In this document: positions 13,369-18,571 of the stretch, piece after piece
Layout of the letters: each line of letters begins with the position of its first letter
Position numbering within the stretch: position 1 is the first letter of the stretch
IMG/VR virus record: IMGVR_UViG_3300044712_000794
Coordinates: 1 to 28,190 of that record
From: a virus
Direction: 5' to 3' (one strand)
Length of the DNA: 28,190 nt
The notes under the pieces: generated by a model
What the model was told of the DNA's origin: nothing
Databases searched by the model: none
The model's input: only the letters and a program-made list of their open reading frames with translations
Position numbers and translations under genes: made by a program

Positions 13369-13772
13369 GGCTGGAAACGAAGCCAACGCTTCTCCTCAAT
13401 GATGTAGAGACGTCCATCGGCATCCGGCTCCGCTTCGATATAGGTCTTCACCTTGAAGGCCTGGGCATTCTTGCAGCCGACAGGGATCAGCTCTCCGCTC
13501 TCATCGTGCATCCTGCGTGCCTGAAGGAGGTTCTGATTCTTGCCGACCTTGGCGACATAAAGCCTCACCCTACGCTCATTGGCCTCATCCTGCGCTCCAG
13601 ACGCCTCGGTAGAGGTCTTTCCCATAGGCCCCATAGCGCCGCCCCCTTTTTCTTTTTTAGAGGCGGTTTGCGGTAGGATACGATTTATGAGGGAAGGCTT
13701 CCTCCCGTCGTCCTGATTAGGTTGTGTTGTTGGTATGCTCATTTTAGTGAAAATTTTCTGTGAACGGATCAA
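13365..13772 (-). CDS. protein of unknown function, basic and low-complexity N-terminus
   Basis: This is a 135-aa protein. The first half is low-complexity and basic (SKKEKGGGAMGPMGKTS), the second half forms a compact domain (RRVRLYVAKVGKNQNLLQARRMHDESGELIPVGCKNAQAFKV...LYIIEEKRW). No family recognised. The ATG at 13772 overlaps the TGA of the HTH gene; a second ATG at 13742 is an alternative without SD. Confidence 0.62.
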   Translation of the reverse strand: MIRSQKIFTKMSIPTTQPNQDDGRKPSLINRILPQTASKKEKGGGAMGPMGKTSTEASGAQDEANERRVRLYVAKVGKNQNLLQARRMHDESGELIPVGCKNAQAFKVKTYIEAEPDADGRLYIIEEKRWLRFQP

Positions 13773-14704
13773 TGCCCCCCGGACCCCCTGCGTGAAATTG
13801 CGGACCCCCTCCCCCCCTCTGTCCGTGGCCGTCGTGCTCGCCCGCGCTCGCCTTTGATCTTCCCGGCAGCCTGGACAGTCTCGACGGTCTCGACACGCTG
13901 GCTGGGCTCCTGGTCTCCGGAATCGGCACCGGTACCAGGCTCCGAGTCGGCCTGAAGTGTATCAATATGCGTAGCAGGCGCGGCATCTACAGTTTCGGAA
14001 TCCTGTAAATCATCTGATTGCTCATCAGGTGTCGCATGATTCCAGTTGTTTCCAGTGGGAAGCATGGCAGCAGGAGAGACGCCAGGGAGGAGGACGGTCG
14101 GCACCGGCTCGGCCTGCACCACGGCAGCCTGATCGTCTCCCTTTTGGGCGACTTCTTCCCCCTTAAAACCGATCGAAGGGACAAGCTCCGCCTCGATGAC
14201 ATTTCCGGAGATCATGCGGATATAGTCCTCATGGGTTGGACCGCTCTCGGTGTGCTCGATCCGAGAGGTAGCACCTCCGGCAAGAAGCTCTGCCTTCTCC
14301 ACGGCAATCCCCAGGGCAATCGGGAGGGATTGAATCGGGATTTGATCCACCTCATCCAGGAGACGATCAGCGGCAAGCCGTCCAAAGGTACGCAACACAC
14401 TGACGGTCCTTTCTTTAAGTGTGGCTACAGTCTGCGACTCGCGAGCCATGACAGCCGAAACGGTGTGATGACTCACCCGGTAGGCCCGACATAGTTGGCG
14501 AACCCCTAGCCCTTGACCAAGCCCGTCCACTATTGCCCGGTAGATCGTCGGCCTGGACTCCATCAGCCGTTCCGCAGTGAATTCACCGCGCCTTTCCATC
14601 TCCTGATTTCCCTCCTCTTCAGTGGATACCAAAAAAAGAGAAGGGGCGGCGGATTCTTCAGAGGCCACCTGATCAAGGAGTGAAGGCTTTGAACGCTTTG
14701 CCAT
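13769..14704 (-). CDS. HTH DNA-binding protein with disordered C-terminus
   Basis: This is a 311-aa protein. A helix-turn-helix of homeodomain type lies at about residues 55-90 (YRAIVDGLGQGLGVRQLCRAYRVSHHTVSAVMARE). A helical domain follows (LKERTVSVLRTFGRLAADRLLDEVDQIPIQSLPIALGIAVEKAELL), similar in outline to terminase small subunits and other phage HTH proteins that act at specific DNA sites. From about residue 170 the chain is acidic and low-complexity, and it ends in an Arg/Gly-rich tail. It could be an early regulator, an origin-binding protein or a small-terminase-like protein; the position favours regulation or replication. Confidence 0.72.
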   Translation of the reverse strand: MAKRSKPSLLDQVASEESAAPSLFLVSTEEEGNQEMERRGEFTAERLMESRPTIYRAIVDGLGQGLGVRQLCRAYRVSHHTVSAVMARESQTVATLKERTVSVLRTFGRLAADRLLDEVDQIPIQSLPIALGIAVEKAELLAGGATSRIEHTESGPTHEDYIRMISGNVIEAELVPSIGFKGEEVAQKGDDQAAVVQAEPVPTVLLPGVSPAAMLPTGNNWNHATPDEQSDDLQDSETVDAAPATHIDTLQADSEPGTGADSGDQEPSQRVETVETVQAAGKIKGERGRARRPRTEGGRGSAISRRGSGGH

Positions 14705-14706
14705 AT

Positions 14707-14904
14707 TCAGCCAACCAGTCGCCGGGATACAAAAGCGTTCAACGCATCTTCAGAAATCCTGCGATCCTTGTGAGATAGGAAAAGCACCTTTCCAAACTCT
14801 CCTTTTGCTACGTAGCGGCCCAAAGTGTTCAAGTGGATCCCTAAGCGATCGCACACCTCGCGGGAGGTTAGCCATCTGGCCGGGGTAGTGTTGCTGGTGC
14901 TCAT
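14707..14904 (-). CDS. excisionase-like / MerR-type HTH protein
   Basis: This is a 65-aa protein whose core (LTSREVCDRLGIHLNTLGRYVAKGEFGKVLFLSHKDRRISEDALNAFV) is an HTH_17 winged-helix domain like that of excisionases and small phage regulators. It could assist the integrase in excision, since no other Xis candidate is seen, or act as a transcription factor. It lies 3.5 kb from the integrase and on the opposite strand, in the early lytic transcript, where an excisionase would be expected on induction. The start overlaps the upstream TGA. Confidence 0.75.
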   Translation of the reverse strand: MSTSNTTPARWLTSREVCDRLGIHLNTLGRYVAKGEFGKVLFLSHKDRRISEDALNAFVSRRLVG

Positions 14905-15125
14905 GCTTTACAGGCCCAGCGGCAACATTCCCGAAAGACTTCCCGCGCCCGAAGCGGATCCGGAGTGCATGTCTTCATCTCCCCATTGACAGTGACCCTA
15001 TAAAAAAAAGAAACGGCGGGGGCGATCATGGAGAGAATAGCACCAGGGCGAAACTTCTCCAGGATCACACGATCCTTTCTAGTTGGGCGGACCTCCAAAG
15101 TGACAAGCTCTCCGGGCAGAGTCAT
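14901..15125 (-). CDS. small protein of unknown function with VSFFY motif
   Basis: This is a 74-aa protein. Its middle (APAVSFFYRVTVNG) resembles the end of the next upstream 44-aa protein (ATVSFFYGTVN), both encoded across an A8/T8 tract. The C-terminus has two Cys in RECCRWAC. It could be membrane-associated or a small regulator. Coupled by ATGA overlaps on both sides. Confidence 0.6.
   Translation of the reverse strand: MTLPGELVTLEVRPTRKDRVILEKFRPGAILSMIAPAVSFFYRVTVNGEMKTCTPDPLRAREVFRECCRWACKA
15002..15022. repeat. A8 tract repeat, copy 1 (VSFFY coding)
   Basis: Eight A followed by GAAACGGCGG on the plus strand. The copy at 15154-15177 has the same eight A and GAAACGG followed by a variant G-rich part. 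Both encode VSFFY on the minus strand. Confidence 0.55.
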
Positions 15126-15256
15126 TTCCTTCCCCTCCGGTTTACTGTTCCATAAAAAAAAGAAACGGTGGCGGTGGCAATGGGGCCGCTTAGCAGGGCA
15201 AAAGAAAGAAGGGCAGCCAGCCCCAGGAGTTCAAAGATAAAACCGTGTGCGCTCAT
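15122..15256 (-). CDS. 44-aa small membrane protein
   Basis: This short gene is coupled at both ends: its ATG overlaps the TGA of the RHH gene and its TGA overlaps the ATG of the next gene, with AGGGGAAGGAA just before that ATG. The peptide has one hydrophobic helix (LLGLAALLSFALLSG) and a basic C-terminus (NRRGRK), giving an N-out/C-in type single-pass prediction. No family recognised. Confidence 0.65.
   Translation of the reverse strand: MSAHGFIFELLGLAALLSFALLSGPIATATVSFFYGTVNRRGRK
15154..15177. repeat. A8 tract repeat, copy 2 (VSFFY coding)
   Basis: Second copy of the tract at 15002-15022, in the 44-aa membrane protein gene. Confidence 0.55.
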
Positions 15257-15441
15257 TTTTCAGACTCCTCATGATTAGCTTGTGACTCGGTTGTGCCACT
15301 TTCTGAATCCAAAAAATCACGGATTGCTATCCGAGCAATGTCCGAAGGTTTTAGCCAGTGTTTATCAGCCTCGGCGCGAAGTCGGGCCTTTAGTTCCACA
15401 GGGATTCTCATGGTTAAAGTTGCGTCTAGTTGGTCCGTCAT
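15253..15441 (-). CDS. ribbon-helix-helix regulator, leftward
   Basis: This is a 62-aa protein with an Arc/CopG-type RHH fold: a short strand (ATLTMRIP), then two helices (VELKARLRAEADKHW and KPSDIARIAIRDFLD), followed by an acidic tail. RHH proteins bind DNA as dimers through the strand. I chose the ATG at 15441 rather than 15480, because a consensus-like promoter and an operator-like repeat lie between the two. The first gene of the leftward early transcript, it is probably an autoregulator and repressor. A second RHH gene starts divergently 92 bp away. Confidence 0.82.
   Translation of the reverse strand: MTDQLDATLTMRIPVELKARLRAEADKHWLKPSDIARIAIRDFLDSESGTTESQANHEESEK
15290..15299. promoter_or_regulatory. 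partial operator-like site inside the RHH gene
   Basis: GTTGTGCCAC matches 10 of the 12 positions of the operator-like repeat found twice upstream. It is intragenic, so it may be a third weak site or chance. Confidence 0.35.
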
Positions 15442-15448
15442 GGGCTCT

Positions 15449-15476
15449 GTTGTAGCTTTGTTGTGCCACATGTCAA
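15449..15476 (-). promoter_or_regulatory. early leftward promoter
   Basis: On the minus strand: a perfect -35 TTGACA (15476-15471), a 16-bp spacer and TACAAC (15454-15449, 4 of 6 with TATAAT). Transcription would begin near 15442, at or next to the ATG at 15441, so the RHH message would be leaderless or nearly so. The operator-like repeat fills most of the spacer, an ideal place for repression. Confidence 0.65.
15460..15471. promoter_or_regulatory. operator-like repeat, copy 1
   Basis: GTTGTGCCACAT, with the near-palindromic core TGTGCCACA. It lies between the -35 and -10 of the leftward promoter. An identical 12-mer lies 54 bp to the right. Confidence 0.65.
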
Positions 15477-15513
15477 ACACAAATAAGCGAAAATCTTATG
15501 GCGGCGGAAATCC

Positions 15514-15525
15514 GTTGTGCCACAT
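15514..15525. promoter_or_regulatory. operator-like repeat, copy 2
   Basis: GTTGTGCCACAT, identical to 15460-15471 and in the same orientation. It ends 7 nt before the ATG of the rightward RHH gene. A weak -10-like TCTTAT for the rightward gene lies at 15494-15499, with no good -35. Confidence 0.65.
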
Positions 15526-15532
15526 TGAAGCC

Positions 15533-15784
15533 ATGAAGAGAGAAAGCACCTTTAACTTCCGACTTCCTCAATCATTAAAAGCCAGGCTTGATACGTTTTG
15601 TACCACGAGAGGAATAACAAAAGCGGATTTATGCGTAACGGCACTGGCTGAATTTCTGGACAGCATTGAGAAACTAGACCGCGCTAACCTTATCAGCCGA
15701 GTATATCCGCCCGTGAATATCGAAGCCATGAGAACGGCCGAAAACCCGACACAGAACAAGCCCGGCCGCTCCGCTGGCGCATAG
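15533..15784 (+). CDS. ribbon-helix-helix regulator, rightward
   Basis: This is an 83-aa protein with a second RHH domain (STFNFRLPQSLKARLDTFCTTRGITKADLCVTALAEFLDSI), followed by a flexible tail. The start at 15533 is the first ATG after the operator-like repeat; the frame is open further upstream but only through the divergent gene. Related in outline to the leftward RHH (LKARL, then a second helix ending EFLDS/DFLDS) but clearly different in sequence, so the pair can have distinct preferences. Probably the lysogeny-side repressor or its antagonist. Confidence 0.8.
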   Translation: MKRESTFNFRLPQSLKARLDTFCTTRGITKADLCVTALAEFLDSIEKLDRANLISRVYPPVNIEAMRTAENPTQNKPGRSAGA

Positions 15785-15818
15785 ACCAGGACGACCCCAA
15801 AATCATCCACCTGATCCC

Positions 15819-16124
15819 ATGACCGGCCCGACATCCTACATAGTCACAGCCTTGGCTGCAATATCACTAGTGGCCTGTAAGCCAGCGCCCCGTTATACGC
15901 TGCACCAGGGAACATATCCCGAAAACGGCAGAACTGCCACCTTGAGGATTGAAAACGCCAGCGGGGAAACTGAAATCCTGATGACCGCCAAAACATCTGA
16001 AGACCTCACTGTTCACTGGTGGCAACCGATAGCCGACCGGAAAACCGCGCTGAACATATTCAAAACCGACAAAGCAAACGCCAAACAAATGCAGGAAATC
16101 AAAGCCGGAACCTTTACCTACTGA
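15819..16124 (+). CDS. small lipoprotein
   Basis: This is a 101-aa protein with a lipoprotein signal peptide: hydrophobic stretch (YIVTALAAISLVAC) ending in a lipobox LVAC with Cys at residue 20. The mature part is polar with a strand-rich look (YTLHQGTYPENGRTATLRIENASGETEILMTAK). It would be anchored in the cell envelope of a lysogen. Lipoproteins in lysogeny operons commonly act in superinfection exclusion or host-surface change; that role here is inference from position. The leader is A/C-rich without SD. Confidence 0.75.
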   Translation: MTGPTSYIVTALAAISLVACKPAPRYTLHQGTYPENGRTATLRIENASGETEILMTAKTSEDLTVHWWQPIADRKTALNIFKTDKANAKQMQEIKAGTFTY

Positions 16125-16125
16125 C

Positions 16126-16401
16126 ATGACCAAGAAAGCAGAACGCACCGGAAACGGCCCCGGAAAGGGCAAGGCTTCCATATCCTCCACCCTATGCGTT
16201 GAGGTCCTTGAGGCCCTGGAATACCTAGCCAGCGAAAGCGGACTTTCCCGCGGGGGCTATATCAGCGCAGCCGTGACCACCGCGGTGCTGGCTGGCACCA
16301 CTTTTCCCCGCGTCACTGGCACCGGAAAGATTTCTCCTGCAACATTGAAGAAAGCACAGCGAGCCGTTGACCGCGCCCGCATGGATAGGCCGCGCAGCTA
16401 G
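16126..16401 (+). CDS. third RHH-like small protein
   Basis: This is a 91-aa basic protein. Its core ASISSTLCVEVLEALEYLASESGLSRGGYISAAVTTAVL fits an RHH layout (strand, helix, turn with SRG, helix), although the strand is less typical than in the other two. The tail is basic. One base separates it from the lipoprotein stop. Possibly a regulator or a DNA-binding accessory protein. Confidence 0.6.
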   Translation: MTKKAERTGNGPGKGKASISSTLCVEVLEALEYLASESGLSRGGYISAAVTTAVLAGTTFPRVTGTGKISPATLKKAQRAVDRARMDRPRS

Positions 16402-16531
16402 ATTTTAAGCCGCTTCGCAAGACATAAAAGATTTTTCAAGAATCCGCTTGCTTTCCAGTGGGATCTTATGGGAATGTAGAAGCCGAACAACGAACCGGAA
16501 GAGCCAACCGATTAAACGGGCAAATGACACA
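16402..16531 (+). other. 130-nt gap before the RadC-like gene
   Basis: No gene is seen. The frame of the RadC-like gene is open through part of it, but the sequence there has no family similarity. It holds the first copy of a 15-bp repeat (16496-16510). No convincing promoter or terminator is visible. Confidence 0.4.
16496..16510 (+). repeat. 15-bp leader repeat, copy 1
   Basis: CGGAAGAGCCAACCG, 21 nt before the ATG of the RadC-like gene. An identical copy lies at 17580-17594, 19 nt before the ATG of the 103-aa gene. Confidence 0.6.
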
Positions 16532-17002
16532 ATGCAGGCGCAAGAAACCACCTACGAGATCCGAGTCAGCCGAATCAACGAAACCCCCGGAACTGCAAAG
16601 ATCACCCGCGCAGACGTGGCGATTGAGTATTGGCATAACAAGATTGCAGCTTCTTCCTGGTATGACGGCGACAAGGAGATGCTTGTCGTTCTTCTCCTAG
16701 ACACTAGGCACAATGTCATTGCCCATAACCTCGTCAGCCTTGGCAGCCTCAATGAGACGGTTGCCCAGCCGAGAGAGATATTTCGCCCTGCGATTGTAGG
16801 CGCGGCCTATGCGCTGGTCGTCATGCACAACCACCCATCAGGAGACCCCCAGCCGAGCGAAGCGGATCGCAGACTCACCCGCAGGATCGCCGAGGCCGGG
16901 ACCCTGCTTCAAATGCCGCTTGTGGATCACGTCATCGTCGGAAAACAGCGCGATCCCGAAAAGGCACCTTACTTCAGCTTCCGCGAGGCCGGACTCCTTT
17001 GA
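16532..17002 (+). CDS. RadC-like JAB/MPN domain protein
   Basis: This 156-aa protein matches the RadC/JAB family of phages, plasmids and islands. The JAMM metal motif is complete: H99-x-H101-PSGDPQPSEAD with D112, and an upstream segment MLVVLLLDTRHNVIAHNLVSLGSLNETVAQPREIF. The biochemical role of RadC is not settled; members are often found beside anti-restriction and plasmid genes. I chose the ATG at 16532 (start MQAQETTYEIRVSR), since the 28 preceding codons show no similarity and lie across the leader repeat. No N-terminal HhH domain is present. Confidence 0.85.
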   Translation: MQAQETTYEIRVSRINETPGTAKITRADVAIEYWHNKIAASSWYDGDKEMLVVLLLDTRHNVIAHNLVSLGSLNETVAQPREIFRPAIVGAAYALVVMHNHPSGDPQPSEADRRLTRRIAEAGTLLQMPLVDHVIVGKQRDPEKAPYFSFREAGLL

Positions 17003-17010
17003 TCACTACC

Positions 17011-17328
17011 ATGAGCACAGAAGCACCCACCGCAGCCAAGTTTGACATCGGGCAGATCGTAGCGACGCCCGGAGTCCTGGAAGAGTTCCCCCGGCACGTC
17101 ATCCTGGACGCACTAGGCCGCCACCTATCCGGGGACTGGTCCGAAATGAGCGAGGAAGATCAGAAAGCCAACCGGGCCGCCACCCACAACGGGGCGAGAA
17201 TCTTCAGCGCCTACACCTACGACGGCTGCAAGCTCTGGATCATTACCGACGCGGCCGAAGAGCCATGGCCACCGGGAGAAAGCGGCCGCCGCACACTCAC
17301 CACCTTCCTTCTCCCTTCGGAATACTAA
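17011..17328 (+). CDS. mobile-element protein of unknown function next to RadC
   Basis: This is a 105-aa protein (MSTEAPTAAKFDIGQIVATPGVLEEFPRHVILDALGRHLSGDWSEMSEEDQKANRAA...). The same pattern (IG-IVATPG-L, then H--GDW--M-EED---N--A, then a strand WIITDAA and a TT-LLPSEY end) is known from uncharacterised proteins on plasmids and integrated elements, often near RadC. Function unknown. The ATG at 17011 is preferred over a TTG overlapping the RadC stop. No SD; short leader GATCACTACC. Confidence 0.75.
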   Translation: MSTEAPTAAKFDIGQIVATPGVLEEFPRHVILDALGRHLSGDWSEMSEEDQKANRAATHNGARIFSAYTYDGCKLWIITDAAEEPWPPGESGRRTLTTFLLPSEY

Positions 17329-17342
17329 CCCACCCAAAAGCC

Positions 17343-17555
17343 ATGACATCAGAAATCCAGAAAGCCGTTGAAATCTGCAAAGCGCTAGGCGGAGCAATTC
17401 ACTCCATGGGATCAGTTCCCGAGGGCCTGCTTTATGCCACCGTCATGAGCACCATGAGCCTTGAATGTTTCAAGCAATGCATCGGCCTACTAATCAAAAC
17501 CGGCCTGGTTTCCAAGGATTCCAGCCATGTCCTTCACTGGACCGAAAACAACTAA
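17343..17555 (+). CDS. small winged-helix-like protein
   Basis: This is a 70-aa protein: MTSEIQKAVEICKALGG, then VPEGLLYATVMSTMSLECFKQCIGLLIKTGLV and a strand-like end HVLHWTENN. The helix-helix-hairpin pattern resembles a small winged-helix DNA-binding protein, but this is inference. The leader (TACTAACCCACCCAAAAGCC) is A/C-rich and lacks an SD. I chose the ATG at 17343 because the frame upstream overlaps the 105-aa gene. Confidence 0.65.
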   Translation: MTSEIQKAVEICKALGGAIHSMGSVPEGLLYATVMSTMSLECFKQCIGLLIKTGLVSKDSSHVLHWTENN

Positions 17556-17579
17556 CCCATCCCACCACCATCACCAAAA

Positions 17580-17594
17580 CGGAAGAGCCAACCG
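17580..17594 (+). repeat. 15-bp leader repeat, copy 2
   Basis: This is identical to 16496-16510 and lies at a similar distance before a start codon. Confidence 0.6.
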
Positions 17595-17613
17595 CAAACC
17601 GGCACAGTACACC

Positions 17614-17925
17614 ATGACAACAACACAACACACGCCAGGACCTTGGGAAATTTGCCAAGAATGGCCGGAAGAAAATCAACGGAAGATTCAACCGCAGGAC
17701 TCAACAACCGGCCTTGCTCTTGCTTTTGGGGACACGGAAGAGGAAGCAAACGCCAACGCCCGCCTCATCGCGGCAGCCCCGCAAATGCTCAATGCCCTAC
17801 ACACTGCCTTGGATGCTATAGGTGACACTTATGAAGCCAGGGATAACGACAGCCAGGGTGAAATGATCCGTGACATCATAGCGGCCGCAATCGAAGCGGC
17901 CACCGGGGAGGAGGTGCCAGCATGA
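17614..17925 (+). CDS. HTPGPW-family phage/plasmid protein
   Basis: This is a 103-aa protein with the widespread pattern HTPGPWEI at the N-terminus and EEEANANARLIAAAPQMLNAL in the middle. The family is extremely common on phages and plasmids and of unknown function. The ATG at 17614 is set by the HTPGPW position relative to other members; the open frame upstream reads through the leader repeat. The TGA overlaps the next start. Confidence 0.82.
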   Translation: MTTTQHTPGPWEICQEWPEENQRKIQPQDSTTGLALAFGDTEEEANANARLIAAAPQMLNALHTALDAIGDTYEARDNDSQGEMIRDIIAAAIEAATGEEVPA

Positions 17926-18092
17926 GCCCCAGAAAGCAGAAGCAACAACGGCGCGACTACCTCCGCCGCCTTGCAGCCATGAAGCAGGCAGCCAAAGAAA
18001 ACCCATGCCGCGCCTGGATCGCGTGCATCTGGGGGACCTGGCACTACACCGGACCTGAACCCCTGAGGCTTCGGCCAACTCAACGTCCCTAG
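17922..18092 (+). CDS. small basic protein
   Basis: This is a 56-aa Arg/Lys-rich protein (start MSPRKQKQQRRDYLRRLAAMKQ, end LRLRPTQRP) with two Cys and four Trp in or near the middle (NPCRAWIACIWGTWHY). Its ATG overlaps the TGA of the HTPGPW gene, which supports it as real. No family recognised. Confidence 0.6.
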   Translation: MSPRKQKQQRRDYLRRLAAMKQAAKENPCRAWIACIWGTWHYTGPEPLRLRPTQRP

Positions 18093-18124
18093 ACAAGCCA
18101 CTCAGCCAGACACAGAATCCAACC

Positions 18125-18319
18125 ATGAGTCACCAAGAAGCCAAGGCCCTAGCCCAGAAAATCATCCGCGACTTACTCCGGGAACATCCTCCCGGCTTTG
18201 TCGTTATGGTCATCCGAGCGCTGCACAAAATCCAACGCAGCACCCCGGACCTGACCATCTACGCCCAGCCCCAGAAACCCGGCGCGACACCGACCGAGAA
18301 ACACCCGCCGCGTGAATAA
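18125..18319 (+). CDS. small protein of unknown function
   Basis: This is a 64-aa protein: a basic N-terminal helix (EAKALAQKIIRDLLREHP), a short hydrophobic strand (GFVVMVIRAL), and a Pro/Thr-rich tail. It is the last gene before the attachment region. Leader A/C-rich without SD. No family recognised. Confidence 0.55.
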   Translation: MSHQEAKALAQKIIRDLLREHPPGFVVMVIRALHKIQRSTPDLTIYAQPQKPGATPTEKHPPRE

Positions 18320-18337
18320 ACCAACCCTCGCCAATGC

Positions 18338-18355
18338 GTAGCAAATCGCGTAGCA
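18338..18355 (+). repeat. arm-type repeat, left (integrase site candidate)
   Basis: GTAGCAAATCGCGTAGCA, identical to 18529-18546. Each copy contains two GTAGCA half-units 12 bp apart. The pair flanks the tRNA-derived core, as integrase arm-binding sites do in attP. Confidence 0.7.
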
Positions 18356-18383
18356 AACGACCGCCAAAAGAGAGAGAAGAGTG

Positions 18384-18422
18384 ATTACGAATGAGATGCT
18401 CTACCGACTGAGCTAAAGCGGC
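18384..18422 (-). other. attP core derived from the 5' half of tRNA-Thr(CGT)
   Basis: Read on the minus strand from 18422, 39 nt match tRNA positions 1-39: acceptor strand GCCGCTT, T8, a perfect 4-bp D stem (GCTC/GAGC), A14, G18-G19, A21, anticodon strand TCTCA and loop TTCGTAA with anticodon CGT. From position 40 the sequence diverges (CAC instead of GAG expected for the stem), so no functional tRNA is encoded. This is the shape of an attachment core for integration into a host tRNA-Thr gene, with crossover in the anticodon stem-loop. Unusually, the phage carries the 5' half, so after integration it would have to supply the upstream promoter. A -10-like TAAAAT lies on the minus strand about 30 nt before the tRNA start. 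Confidence 0.78.
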
Positions 18423-18528
18423 GTTGAATCTGTTAGCGTGTCAAAACCCCTGATTTTACTCTGTAGGCGCATCAAAATGATTCCCACTAGAACCAACCAG
18501 ACTCCACCATTCTTAACCAGCTTGACGT

Positions 18529-18546
18529 GTAGCAAATCGCGTAGCA
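18529..18546 (+). repeat. arm-type repeat, right (integrase site candidate)
   Basis: Identical to 18338-18355, 191 bp away. A degenerate further copy (GTGCAGCAAA) follows at 18554-18563, just before the integrase start. Confidence 0.7.
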
Positions 18547-18571
18547 GGCTAGTGTGCAGCAAACCAATGGC

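Noticed and set aside
13744-13986. An 80-codon minus-strand frame (MPRLLRILIHFRPT...) overlapping the HTH gene
   Set aside because: It overlaps the coupled genes on both sides in another frame and is Pro/Arg/Gly-rich low complexity.
14999-15175. Programmed ribosomal frameshift at the A8/T8 tracts and at the KKEK tracts
   Set aside because: In the KKEK genes the reading phase does not place A-AAA-AAG in the slippery register. For the T8 tracts the register is possible, but no useful product or downstream stem is seen.
18384-18422. A functional tRNA gene
   Set aside because: Only the 5' 39 nt match; the anticodon stem cannot close and no T-arm or acceptor 3' strand follows, so it is an attachment core and not a tRNA gene.
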